Assembly (NCBI GenBank): GCA_003168255.1
Contig: PMSU01000170.1
Location: 13,386 to 77,385 of the forward strand
Length of the DNA stretch: 64,000 nucleotides
Source: Actinomycetota bacterium
GTDB lineage: Bacteria; Actinomycetota; Actinomycetes; Streptosporangiales; Streptosporangiaceae
Reading direction: 5' to 3'
Within the stretch, counting starts at the first letter, position 1, and every line of letters starts with the position of its first letter. Both the position numbers and the translations under genes were made by a program. The notes beneath the pieces are model-generated. The model worked only from the letters and a program-made list of their open reading frames with translations. It did no database searches and was not told where the DNA came from. Below are positions 18,012 through 26,449 of the stretch, in pieces.

Positions 18012-18584
18012 CTACGCGGCGCAAAACGCACCACGCACAGGCAGCCACCACGCAGACGAGGAACGAACACCCACAGCACAGGCACAGGCAGTCACCAGGT
18101 CCGCGAGGAAAGCGGCCGGCGACACCAGGCACAGGCAGTCGCCAGGTAACCAAGGAATCACGGAACTGCGGACAGCATTCGATGTCGCGTGCTTATCCCA
18201 GCTTCGCGCCTGGAAGGGCGACCAGGAGATCCACAGAAAGTGGTCACAACGGTCCGGCTTGGACTCAAGGGCGACATAGCACTTAGCAAGGAAGTCGCGG
18301 TATTGAGTAGGGAGATCGTTCTCGCGCTGGTAGTTCTTGACCTCTGCCACAAAAGATTGGTCTTCAAGGTCATCGCCACGGAAATTACCCCCGAGATCGA
18401 AGCTGAACGGTCTCTTCGGGGCATAGGGCCATTGAAAGTGGAGCAGCTCAGACATAGGGCGATCGGTCTGAGTCCACGATCCCTTAACGCGGCTGGTCAG
18501 GTCTAGCCACTGTTTTGCGCGCTGAAGACCGTCCTCCCCCTTGGCGTGCGCCTCTTCAACCGGCCACGAGCCGAGATTACGCAC
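18012..18584 (-). CDS. putative PD-(D/E)XK nuclease
   Basis: A 190-residue protein I read as a restriction-endonuclease-like fold. The helix Glu is in KGEDGLQRAKQWL (E17). The core strand Asp is in FSFDLGGNF (D63), and E-x-K follows in FVAEVKNYQ (E81, K83), giving the D-(n)-ExK signature. A following helix (PTQYRDFLAKCYVAL) and strand (DHFLWISWSPF) fit the fold. Residues beyond ~145 are Cys/Ala-rich and look unstructured. The GTG start at 18584 has a poor ribosome site, and the frame is closed by a stop about 45 bases upstream, so the start or completeness is uncertain. Base composition is more AT-rich than the neighbours, suggesting transfer. No methyltransferase lies beside it; target and role are unknown. 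Confidence 0.55.
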   Translation of the reverse strand: MRNLGSWPVEEAHAKGEDGLQRAKQWLDLTSRVKGSWTQTDRPMSELLHFQWPYAPKRPFSFDLGGNFRGDDLEDQSFVAEVKNYQRENDLPTQYRDFLAKCYVALESKPDRCDHFLWISWSPFQARSWDKHATSNAVRSSVIPWLPGDCLCLVSPAAFLADLVTACACAVGVRSSSAWWLPVRGAFCAA

Positions 18585-18711
18585 AGATGACAGTGGTTGG
18601 CGAGTAGGTGGCCCCTTTTGATCAAGTTGTTATAACGAGGATGGGGCTGTCTCAGGGCGTCGAATCCCAGACTTCGCGCCCCTCATCCCGCAGAGCGTTC
18701 ACGTGCCGAAT

Positions 18712-19122
18712 TTACAGGGCAAGCTCGGCCCAGACTCGCTTGCGCCGGTAGCCGGTGCGGTCACAGCCCCACCGCGCGCTGAGCGCGGCTATGACGGTCA
18801 GGCCGCGCCCGCACTCGTCATACATGCCTGCCTCGCGGGGCTCAAGCTCAAGCGGGCTCTGGTCCCATGCTTCGATCACGAGAGTCTTCCCGGTGGCGAT
18901 CAGCCGCAAGGTGATCGGCGGACGCTCGGGCATGCAGGCCGAGGCGTCGGCGGCGTTGGTCATCATCTCGCACACCAGCATTTCCGCGTCCGCGACAAGA
19001 TCACGCGGCAGTCTCCACTCCTTGAGCACGGCGACGGCATGCAGCCGGAAGCACCCGATCGCCGTGTCCAGCGGGGCGAGTTCCAGGGTGCTGCTGAGAT
19101 AAGCGTCGGTGCCGGCGGTCAT
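18712..19122 (-). CDS. anti-sigma-type ATP-binding protein (HATPase_c)
   Basis: A 136-residue GHKL-fold serine/anti-sigma kinase-like domain. The N box is CEMMTNAADAS (E52, N56), the G1 box is AWDQSP (D87) and the G2 region is ECGRGLTVIAALSA. These single-domain proteins are very common in streptomycetes beside XRE-DUF5753/DUF397 genes, which is the case here: the XRE gene diverges from it across 149 bases. It probably binds ATP and a partner regulator in the cytoplasm. No dedicated sigma factor is adjacent. Confidence 0.9.
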   Translation of the reverse strand: MTAGTDAYLSSTLELAPLDTAIGCFRLHAVAVLKEWRLPRDLVADAEMLVCEMMTNAADASACMPERPPITLRLIATGKTLVIEAWDQSPLELEPREAGMYDECGRGLTVIAALSARWGCDRTGYRRKRVWAELAL

Positions 19123-19271
19123 GGAAGTCCTCTGCGCAGGGGGATTCAGCTACTCCCCACAGCCTGTCTCTGCCGGTCTACGCTGTGTAGGGGCGCAGGC
19201 CACACGGCCAGCGAGTGCCCACCTGAGACCGTGCGTGCCAACGGGTGCCAAGCGCAGCAAGGGGAGAGCCG

Positions 19272-20105
19272 ATGCCCGGCAACGGGGACCGCAGCAGGAC
19301 ACCGGAGGGCGTGTTCGGCAAGGCACTGAAGTTCTACCGGGAACGCGCCGGGCTATCGCAGACCGAGCTTGCCGCGCTGTCGAACTACTCCAACACGGTC
19401 ATCAACAAGATCGAGAAAGGCTACCGGCCGCCGGCCGAGGGCTTCCCCGAGCGGATGGACGCTATCCCGCAGCTTGACACTCACGGGGAACTGACCCGCC
19501 TATGGGGATGGCTGGAGGACAGCGCCCGGCACCGCGCCTACCCGGGATGGTTCGACCGCTGGCCCGACTTCGAGGCACAGGCGGTAACGCTCCGGTGGTT
19601 CGAGCTGATCACGGTACCTGGGCTGCTCCAGACACCGGATTACATGCGCGCTATCTTGCGGACCCGCGTCAACACCACCGATGACGAGATAGACGCGATG
19701 GTCGAGGCCCGCATGGCGCGGCAGGCCGTCCTGACCAAGGACAAGCCCCCGACGCTGTGGGTAGCAATCACTGAGGCAGTCCTGCGGTGCCCCGTTGGCG
19801 GAACCTACGTGATGCGCGAGCAGCTTAACAAGCTGATAGAGGCTGCCCGCCAGCCGAACGTGGTCATTCAGGTGATACCGACCGCGCAAGGGGCGCATGA
19901 AGGGTTCCGGGGGCCGTTCATCATCGCGGACTTCAAGGATCACCCGGCCGTCGCCTACCAGGACACGGCGGTCCGGGGAATGATCGTTGACGAGAGCGAA
20001 GACGTGGACTCCCTCATGGTCCTGTGGGATACGCTCAGATCCGTGGCCCTGCCGGTGGCCGCATCCCTGGAACTGATCGAGGAAGTAGCCAAGACATGGA
20101 CCTGA
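19272..20105 (+). CDS. XRE-family regulator with DUF5753
   Basis: A 277-residue regulator. Residues ~12-68 form an XRE helix-turn-helix (GKALKFYRERAGLSQTELAAL, NTVINKIEKGYRPP). The rest is the DUF5753 sensor-like domain (FEAQAVTLRWFELITVPGLLQTPDYMRAIL, AITEAVLRCPVGG, VVIQVIPTAQGAHEGFRGPFIIADF). AAGGGGAG upstream supports the ATG at 19272. It overlaps the following DUF397 gene by 10 bases. Members of this family act with DUF397 proteins and anti-sigma-like ATPases in development-related control (BldB/WhiJ-type systems); the specific target is not known. Confidence 0.94.
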   Translation: MPGNGDRSRTPEGVFGKALKFYRERAGLSQTELAALSNYSNTVINKIEKGYRPPAEGFPERMDAIPQLDTHGELTRLWGWLEDSARHRAYPGWFDRWPDFEAQAVTLRWFELITVPGLLQTPDYMRAILRTRVNTTDDEIDAMVEARMARQAVLTKDKPPTLWVAITEAVLRCPVGGTYVMREQLNKLIEAARQPNVVIQVIPTAQGAHEGFRGPFIIADFKDHPAVAYQDTAVRGMIVDESEDVDSLMVLWDTLRSVALPVAASLELIEEVAKTWT

Positions 20106-20296
20106 GCCGCGCCCAGTGGCGCAAGGCCAGCAGGAGCAACAGCAACGGCGGCGCGTGCGTAGAGGCCGCCAGCCTGCCCGGCGTCATCGCCGTTCGCGAC
20201 TCCAAGGACCCGCACGGACCCGTCCTGACGATGCCCCCGGCCGCGTGGCGCGGCTTCATCGCTGACGTGAGGGCCGGACGGCACGACCTGACCTGA
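20096..20296 (+). CDS. DUF397 small protein
   Basis: A 66-residue DUF397 protein, recognisable from LSRAQWRKASRSNSNGGACVEAA, IAVRDSKDPHGPVLTMPPAAWRGFIADVRAG. The ATG overlaps the last codons of the XRE gene, so both are translated from one message. In Streptomyces, DUF397 proteins pair with the adjacent XRE regulator and relieve or modulate its repression, in a way reminiscent of toxin-antitoxin partners. Confidence 0.93.
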   Translation: MDLSRAQWRKASRSNSNGGACVEAASLPGVIAVRDSKDPHGPVLTMPPAAWRGFIADVRAGRHDLT

Positions 20297-20794
20297 GCAG
20301 CCGGTCACACCTGAGAGTCCGTTTCGTCGGCTTCCGCTTCTGGGACGGCCAGCCGGTGCCGCGCGAGATTTCTGAGCCGAATGAACTCATCTTCATCGCC
20401 CCTCCCGGCATCTTCCCCGGCTCGCCCGTAGGCCCCTGCGCACGTCACGTACGACCCCGAAACGCCGCCTCTGGCAGCGGACGCGATAGGCAACCAAATT
20501 ACACCGGCCACATGCTGTTAGCGTACGTATGGCCAGCTCAGGGCGGTGTAAAGAATCTTGAAGCAATCTGTTGGTACATATTGACAGTCACGCTGGAGCA
20601 AGATTGCACTGGCGGGTGATCCCCTTGCCGTACGGCAGTGCGGCGAATACGCGCAGCCGGTGCCTGCGCTCGCCCCAGCACGCCAGTATCGAACGCAAAT
20701 TCGCTCGCTGCAACGCGTTACCGGTGTTGTGATATACGCTGCGGCAAGCCAGATTGCTCTTGAGAGTCGACGGTGCTGGTAAGGGCTGGGTAAC
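20297..20794. other. intergenic, no gene recognised
   Basis: About 500 bases without a supportable gene. Composition is more AT-rich than the flanks. A TTGACA hexamer at 20581-20586 and a GATATAC-like element near 20730 could belong to promoters for the LuxR-type gene that starts at 20795, but neither has a good partner hexamer. Short open frames on both strands have no recognisable features. Confidence 0.4.
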
Positions 20795-23656
20795 GTGACC
20801 AGGGTGGTAAGCCTGCCCGTGCCGTTCTGCGGCCGGGACGCGCAGATGGCCGTGTTGAGCGAGCATCTCGACCGGGCCTGCTCCGGCGTGGGCACCGTGA
20901 TCCTGGTTGAAGGCGACGCCGGGATGGGGAAAAGCCGACTTCTTGACGAGGCGGCGATGGTGGCGCGCCGCCGAGGTTTCCGGGTTGGGACCTGCATGGC
21001 TGATCCTGGCGACAGCATGGTCGAACTGGCGACCCTGATGGGGGCGCTGTTCGACGGGTCTGACCCGATCTTGGGCCGGGGGGAGGTCCCTCATCCACCG
21101 GCGCTGCCGGAGCAGCGGTACTGGCTGCTGCACGATCTTCAGGGCTTGCTCGAGCGGGCAGCGCTCGACGCGCCGCTTCTGATCTGTCTGGACGACTTGC
21201 AGTGGACAGACGGCGGTACGGCGGCCGCTCTGCGCGCTCTCCCGCGCCGGCTGGCGACCGTCCCCGTTGCCTGGATCCTGGCTTTCCGGCCCAGCCCCGG
21301 TTCGCACCAGATGCAGAACGCCTTGGACTACCTGGAGCACAGCGGAGCCGGGAAGGTGGTTCTTGGCCCCCTCGACAGCACGGCCGTGCGGCAAGTGACG
21401 GCCGGCGTGCTGCAAGCCGAGCCTGATGGTGACCTCCTAAGGATGGCTGAGCGCGCCGGCGGTAATCCGTTCTTCCTCGTTGAGATGCTGCTGGGCTTGC
21501 GGGAAGAGCAACTCCTCAGATTCGAATCCGGACGGGCCGAGCTGGTGGAGGCTCGGCTTCCGCGCCGGGTGGGGGAGAACATGCGGCGGCGGCTGGATCA
21601 GATGTCCGAGCTGGCGCATCAGGTCGCGGCCGTGGCCACTGGGCTGGGCCGGATGTTTACGCTGGACGACCTGGCAGCGATGCTTGATTGCTCGCCCTCG
21701 GCGTTGCTGAGCCCGGTGGCGGAGGTGCTTCGCGCGGGCTTGTTTCTTGAGAGCGGCGAGATGCTCACCTTTCGTCACGACTTGATCCTGGAGGCGGTCC
21801 GGGCCAGCTTGCCCTTGTCGGTGAGCCGGGCACTCGATCGCCAGGCGGCCACCGTCTCGATCGCGCGCGGCGCGCTACCGCTCGAGGTGGCGACCCGGCT
21901 GGCGGCGAGCGCTGAGCCGGGAGACGAAGTCGCGATCACGACCCTTTCGAAGGCCGCTGACACGCTGGCCACGACCGATCCGGCCGCTGCGGCCGACTTG
22001 AGTCAACGGGCCCTCGACCTCGCACCGCGCAATCATCCGTTGCGCAGGGTGCTCGTGGCCAATACCGCAGTTCGCCTGCATGCAGCTGCGCGCAGCGAGG
22101 AGGCGAAGTCATTCGCCGACACCGCTCTGCGCCAAGCGCTGCGCCCCGAGGAAGAGGCCGACTTCCGTCTGATCGTCTCGGCCATGTTCGCGATTTCGCC
22201 CGATATACGCACAGACTCCTGCCTCAAGGGTCTTGCCCTCCCGGATATTTCGGCCTACCTCCGCTCCCTCCTGTTTGCCAATCTGTTTCACAATCTGGTG
22301 ACTGCGGGCCGGGTGGACGAAGCACGTGCCGTGCTTCCGGATGCGAAGGAGGCAGTGGGGAGATCCGGCGATGCGTGCAGTCGTTTCGTCCTGGAGCTTG
22401 CCGAATCCGGTCTGAACTACGCTGATGACCGCTTCGCGCCCGCGCTTGAACTCGTTGAAAGGGCGCGGCGGAGCGGTCGGGTAGCTGCCGACGAGGTAGG
22501 GGTGTCACCTCAGTACTGGCGTATAGGACAAGCCCGACGACAACTCACCACACAGTGGCTGTGCGATGCCCTCACCGTGGTCGACCGGCTGGACGAGTCG
22601 CTGCAGATATCAAACGAGAGCATCGCAGCCGCCCAGCACGAGCGGCAGGCCTGGGCTCTCAACATCTTTGAGGCCGGGCGCGCAAGGCAGCTGCTCCAGA
22701 TCGGCCGCGTCCAGGACGCTGCCGCGACCCTTGGAGAGCTGTTTACCCCAGACATCGCGCACCAGGTCGTCAGCGTCCTGGATGCGGCAGGGGTCGTCGC
22801 TCTTGGGCGCGCGGCAATTCACGCCGGTGACCAGAGCCTGGCGAGGCAGGCCGCGGAGATTGCTCAAGTGATGCTCAGTCAGGACGCTCCGAGCGTCCGT
22901 CGTCACGCGGCCTGGCTGCTCGCGTTGCAGGCCATGGCAGACGGCGATCCGCTCCGCGCCCGCCGGTGTCTCTGCGTCTTCGGCGAGGACGAGCGCACGT
23001 CGGTACTTCCGCTGTTCCCGATGGATGTCACCGATGATGTCCAGCTGATTCGTATTGCCCTCGCCAGCGGCGATCGTATGCTCGCCGAACACGCCGCAGG
23101 GGCCGTTCAGCGCCGCTGGCAGCTCAACCGCGAGATCCGGTCCCTGCAAGCCGCCGCGGCACACGCAACCGGGCTTCTCAACCACAGCGAGAAGGACCTT
23201 GCCGTGGCCGTGAAGCTCTACGAGAAGGGCCCACGCCCATTGGCGCTTGCCTCAGCGCTGGAGGACCTGGGCGGCATCGCCGCCGATAGCGGCGGAACCC
23301 ATCGCGGAATAGATGCGTTCAACCGCGCGCTCGTGCTCTACGCGGGTGCCGGGGCCACCTGGGATGCCGGCCGGGTGCGGCAGCGACTGCGCTCGCTGGG
23401 CGTGCGGCGCCGCGTGGTCCCGGCGCAGCGCCCCGATATTGGCTGGGATGCGATGACCGACTCTGAGCTCGCCGTTGCGCGGCTGGTAGCTCAGGGTCTG
23501 ACCAACCGGGAAGTGGCCGAGCGCCTCTTCGTATCGCCCCACACGGTGAACGGTCATCTCCGCCACGTCTTCATGAAGCTCGGCGTCAATTCACGAGTCG
23601 ACCTGACCCGGATCGCCGCCGGACACGAAGCGAAACGGCTGAGCTCACCGGTTTAA
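20795..23656 (+). CDS. LAL-type LuxR transcriptional regulator
   Basis: A 953-residue large ATP-binding LuxR regulator. The N-terminal AAA/STAND-type ATPase has Walker A EGDAGMGKS (residues 39-47) and Walker B LLICLDDLQWTD (D133/D134). A long helical TPR-like middle region (about 390-870) follows. The C-terminal LuxR HTH (about 885-945: MTDSELAVARLVAQGLTNREVAERLF, SPHTVNGHLRHVFMKLGV) binds DNA. Such regulators often activate secondary-metabolite or transport operons in response to a ligand plus ATP. No biosynthetic cluster lies next to it, so its regulon is elsewhere. The GTG start at 20795 is consistent with the beginning of the ATPase domain. Confidence 0.93.
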   Translation: MTRVVSLPVPFCGRDAQMAVLSEHLDRACSGVGTVILVEGDAGMGKSRLLDEAAMVARRRGFRVGTCMADPGDSMVELATLMGALFDGSDPILGRGEVPHPPALPEQRYWLLHDLQGLLERAALDAPLLICLDDLQWTDGGTAAALRALPRRLATVPVAWILAFRPSPGSHQMQNALDYLEHSGAGKVVLGPLDSTAVRQVTAGVLQAEPDGDLLRMAERAGGNPFFLVEMLLGLREEQLLRFESGRAELVEARLPRRVGENMRRRLDQMSELAHQVAAVATGLGRMFTLDDLAAMLDCSPSALLSPVAEVLRAGLFLESGEMLTFRHDLILEAVRASLPLSVSRALDRQAATVSIARGALPLEVATRLAASAEPGDEVAITTLSKAADTLATTDPAAAADLSQRALDLAPRNHPLRRVLVANTAVRLHAAARSEEAKSFADTALRQALRPEEEADFRLIVSAMFAISPDIRTDSCLKGLALPDISAYLRSLLFANLFHNLVTAGRVDEARAVLPDAKEAVGRSGDACSRFVLELAESGLNYADDRFAPALELVERARRSGRVAADEVGVSPQYWRIGQARRQLTTQWLCDALTVVDRLDESLQISNESIAAAQHERQAWALNIFEAGRARQLLQIGRVQDAAATLGELFTPDIAHQVVSVLDAAGVVALGRAAIHAGDQSLARQAAEIAQVMLSQDAPSVRRHAAWLLALQAMADGDPLRARRCLCVFGEDERTSVLPLFPMDVTDDVQLIRIALASGDRMLAEHAAGAVQRRWQLNREIRSLQAAAAHATGLLNHSEKDLAVAVKLYEKGPRPLALASALEDLGGIAADSGGTHRGIDAFNRALVLYAGAGATWDAGRVRQRLRSLGVRRRVVPAQRPDIGWDAMTDSELAVARLVAQGLTNREVAERLFVSPHTVNGHLRHVFMKLGVNSRVDLTRIAAGHEAKRLSSPV

Positions 23657-23767
23657 CCGGATTACAGATCACGCGTACGCGCGGTGCTGGAGAATAGCGC
23701 TCTATGCGACAGTGATCGCTTGACTTCGGTCGTCGTCCGTGCGGCGAGGCGCCGCGGAGCTGAAGCC

Positions 23768-24124
23768 TCATCCAGCGATGAGATCGAACTCGTTGCCCTC
23801 GACGTCAGCGAGGGTCGTCCAGCGGACCGCGGCGCCCTGGACGCCGCGGAGCGTCCGGGCTCCTAGGCTGAACAAGCGCAAGGTCTCGGCCTCCAGGTTG
23901 TCGGTGATGAGGTCGAGGTGAAGGCGATTCTTGACGACCTTCGCTTCGGGTACCTGGTGGAACGCGAGCCGCGGTCCGCTGGTGGCCTGGTCGTCAGCGA
24001 GCAGCACGGCCTCCTCGGAGGTGGCACCTTCCGCGATCCGCCGGCGCAGGACGGCGCCCCAGAACCGGGCCATTGCGGCCGCGTCGGCGCAATCGATCGA
24101 TATGCCGAAGACCTTGTTGCTCAT
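23768..24124 (-). CDS. VOC/glyoxalase-family protein
   Basis: A 118-residue vicinal-oxygen-chelate fold protein with two beta-alpha-beta-beta-beta halves. It starts MSNKVFGISIDCADAAAMARFW, continues with RLAFHQVPEAKVVKNRLHLDLI and ends with TTLADVEGNEFDLIAG, the usual glyoxalase-like ending. The ATG at 24124 is chosen over a longer frame because GAAGGGAAG precedes it. This subfamily is usually of unknown substrate; metal ligands may be the His in LHLDL and the Glu near the C-terminus. It is the first of four short minus-strand enzymes in a row. Confidence 0.88.
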   Translation of the reverse strand: MSNKVFGISIDCADAAAMARFWGAVLRRRIAEGATSEEAVLLADDQATSGPRLAFHQVPEAKVVKNRLHLDLITDNLEAETLRLFSLGARTLRGVQGAAVRWTTLADVEGNEFDLIAG

Positions 24125-24245
24125 GGTCGATCTTCCCTTCGAGCCTGTGGCACAGGCGACGCTGATCAGCCACACTGCCGGACTCATCGCGGTCGCCACG
24201 GCAATGCCGGGCGGCCTTAAAGGCGAGACGGGGCAGAATGAACAG

Positions 24246-24689
24246 CTATGTGGCGGGTGAGTTCTTGTTCAGCTCCGCGATCTGGGCGCGTGCGGCGCTG
24301 ACGAGTTCGGCGTTGGTGTTCGCGTGCCCGGCCAGGCCCCATCCGCCCTCGGGCGCCTCGGTCAGCAGCACCCAGGTCCGGCCGACTAGGGCAGGATCGC
24401 CGGCGGCCGCCGCGACGATGTCGGTGAGCTGGCGGACGATCGCAAGCTGCTTGGCGCGGTCCAGCGCTCCCGCGTTGGTCAGGACCTGAACCCGGACGTA
24501 ATTGCTGTCGCCATCGACGTTGGCCAGGGAGTCAGCGTCGAGGTCATGCACGAACGCGGCGGTGTTCTTGCGGAACATCGGGATGTCCGGGACCTGCTCG
24601 ATCGTCATGACGGCGGTAGCGAGATCCACGGCCAGCTGGTGCTTGTCGGCGAACGTGCCGCTTGCGGCGTAGGCGTCAATCATGGGCAT
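24246..24689 (-). CDS. tautomerase-family protein
   Basis: A 147-residue protein whose second residue is Pro (MPMIDAYAASG), as required for the catalytic N-terminal proline of the tautomerase (4-oxalocrotonate tautomerase/MIF) superfamily. The length and two similar halves (residues ~2-70 and ~75-145, the second beginning around NYVRVQVLTNAGALDRAKQLAIVRQLT) suggest a fused trans- or cis-CaaD-like form. GGAAGGA lies upstream of the ATG at 24689; the frame remains open further upstream, but starting there would bury the catalytic proline. Substrate is unknown. Confidence 0.82.
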   Translation of the reverse strand: MPMIDAYAASGTFADKHQLAVDLATAVMTIEQVPDIPMFRKNTAAFVHDLDADSLANVDGDSNYVRVQVLTNAGALDRAKQLAIVRQLTDIVAAAAGDPALVGRTWVLLTEAPEGGWGLAGHANTNAELVSAARAQIAELNKNSPAT

Positions 24690-24864
24690 TGGGGGAATCC
24701 TTCCAGTCTTGCTCGGCCTCGAAGCTCCCGACAGCACCGTCTTGGACTCGGAACTGTTAGAAGCCACACGAGGGCCTGTGTAATTGATCTGTCCTGAATC
24801 GTGTGGGTCGCTTCAGGAACCCAGAGCGGGCAGCCCGGCTCCTGCGAGTAATGCGGCAGGATGG

Positions 24865-25710
24865 TCATGCGGTGGCCCGGACCGCCTTGAGGATTACATT
24901 GGTGACGGCGCAGGGGTTGTAGATCATGGACAGGTGCGGGGCGCCAGGCAGCATAGTGATGCGTGCGTGCGCCTGCTTGGCCATCGCCACCAGCGCGGCT
25001 GGCGGGATGGCATGGTCTGCGGTCCCGATCACGGCCCAGGACGGGATCGTCTTCCAGGCCGGGACGCCCGACTTCTGGGTCAGCGCGATGGTCGACAGCG
25101 GTCGCTGAGTGGCCGCCAGCACCCGAGCCTCGCCGACGGGCAGGCCGTTGGCCATGCAGGACGGGAATACGCTCTGCTTGATGTACGCGTCGGCGACGTC
25201 CTTCGGGGCACCGGGGAAAGGCACGATCGTCACGTTCGCCGCCGGCAGCACGCACGAGCCAGGCTGGGAGCTGACCAGCTGACCGATGGTCTGGCCCTGG
25301 GCGGGCGCGAAGGCGTCGACATAGACCAGCGCCTTGACCTGCCCGTCGCCGGTGGCGGCGTTGGTGATGACCGCCCCGCCGTAGGAGTGGCCGACCAGGA
25401 CGATCGGTCCGGAGATGCTGTGCAGGAAGTCCCGGAGGAAAGCGCTGTCGTAGCTGAGGCCCTGAAGCGGGTTGGGCGGCACGTAGACCGTGTAGCCATC
25501 GCGCTGGAGTCGGCTGACAACGCCATCCCAGCTGGAGCTATCGGCCCAGGCGCCGTGCACCAGCACGATGCTGGGCTTGGGCTCGCCGCTTGCGGCGGCA
25601 CTGGTATGGGCGGAGGCGACCTGGCTGAGCGGGATAGCCAGCCCGGCGATGGCCAGGACAGCGGCCATGATGATGCGCAGCCGTCTGCGCATGATTCGGA
25701 TCGTCTTCAA
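24865..25710 (-). CDS. secreted alpha/beta hydrolase
   Basis: An alpha/beta hydrolase of about 280 residues with an export signal (RRRLRIIMAAVLAIAGLAIPLSQVASA). The fold markers are SIVLVHGAWADSSSWD for the oxyanion region, the nucleophile elbow GHSYGG, a candidate acid in the ADHAIPP region and the catalytic His in GAPHLSM. The likely start is a TTG at 25710 with GAAGGGGG upstream; an ATG at 25692 is the alternative. It is closely related to the next hydrolase upstream (shared VLVHGAWADxSSW, GHSYGGxxxT, VPAWKxxPSW), which lacks a signal. The pair looks like a tandem duplication with a change of location. Confidence 0.88.
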   Translation of the reverse strand: MKTIRIMRRRLRIIMAAVLAIAGLAIPLSQVASAHTSAAASGEPKPSIVLVHGAWADSSSWDGVVSRLQRDGYTVYVPPNPLQGLSYDSAFLRDFLHSISGPIVLVGHSYGGAVITNAATGDGQVKALVYVDAFAPAQGQTIGQLVSSQPGSCVLPAANVTIVPFPGAPKDVADAYIKQSVFPSCMANGLPVGEARVLAATQRPLSTIALTQKSGVPAWKTIPSWAVIGTADHAIPPAALVAMAKQAHARITMLPGAPHLSMIYNPCAVTNVILKAVRATA

Positions 25711-25741
25711 CAGAGGACCCCCTTCCCGTGGGACCTGCGGG

Positions 25742-26449
25742 TTATGACGTGTGCGATTTGGCGGTCGCTTCGGCAGCGGTCTTGATGAGCTGCGCCACCT
25801 CGTCGGGGTGGGAGACCATCGCGACGTGGCTCGACCGGATCTCGATGGTGGTGGCGCCCATCCGGCTGGCGAACTGGCGCTCGGCTGCGGGCGGGATCGC
25901 CTGGTCGTCGGCGGCAACCAGGTACCAGGACGGCAGCGATTTCCACGCCGGGACGCCCATGACATCACCGAAGGCGGACCCGGCCAGGGCTTGTTGCACG
26001 GCATGCATCACCTTCGCCATGACCGGATCGACGTCGGCGGCGAAGTGGTTGACGAAGTCGTCCTCAGGCAGCCAGCCGAAGCCCAGCTGGTCGGTGACCA
26101 GGTGGGCCAGCGCCGGCGTCACCGGTCCCTGCGACAACAGCGCGCCGAGCGACTCGCCCTGGTCGAGCCCGAACGCGGCGATGTAGACCAGTCCGGCGAC
26201 GTTCGGCACGTCGGTGCCCAGCGCGGTCATGATCTGGCCGCCGTAGGAATGCCCGGCGACGATGGTCGGCCCGTCCTGGCGGTCCAGCACCTGGCGCAGC
26301 CGGGCGACGTCATCGGCCAGTGCGGTCATCGGGAACTGCGGCGCCGCGACGTGATAGCCGTCGGCCTGCAGGCGCTCGATGACGGCGCTCCAGCTGGAGC
26401 CGTCGGCCCACGCGCCGTGGACAAGGATGATGTTCTGTCGGGCGTTCAT
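25742..26449 (-). CDS. cytoplasmic alpha/beta hydrolase
   Basis: A 235-residue alpha/beta hydrolase without signal peptide. Motifs are IILVHGAWADGSSW, nucleophile elbow GHSYGG, VPAWKSLPSWYLVAADDQAIPP with the acid residue and SSHVAMVSHPDEV with the catalytic His. This pattern matches the small esterase-like hydrolases annotated as alpha/beta fold hydrolase in actinobacteria. The ATG at 26449 follows AAGGGAACC; an upstream in-frame ATG at 26467 is possible. It lies 31 bases before the secreted paralogue, probably in the same transcript. Confidence 0.9.
   Translation of the reverse strand: MNARQNIILVHGAWADGSSWSAVIERLQADGYHVAAPQFPMTALADDVARLRQVLDRQDGPTIVAGHSYGGQIMTALGTDVPNVAGLVYIAAFGLDQGESLGALLSQGPVTPALAHLVTDQLGFGWLPEDDFVNHFAADVDPVMAKVMHAVQQALAGSAFGDVMGVPAWKSLPSWYLVAADDQAIPPAAERQFASRMGATTIEIRSSHVAMVSHPDEVAQLIKTAAEATAKSHTS

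Noticed and set aside
20305-20619. Small frames on both strands between the DUF397 and LuxR genes
   Set aside because: No recognisable domain, poor starts and mutual overlap; more likely promoter region.
24865-26004. A 379-codon frame for the secreted hydrolase
   Set aside because: The first ~98 codons are an out-of-frame reading of the neighbouring hydrolase; the signal peptide and ribosome site place the start at 25710 or 25692.
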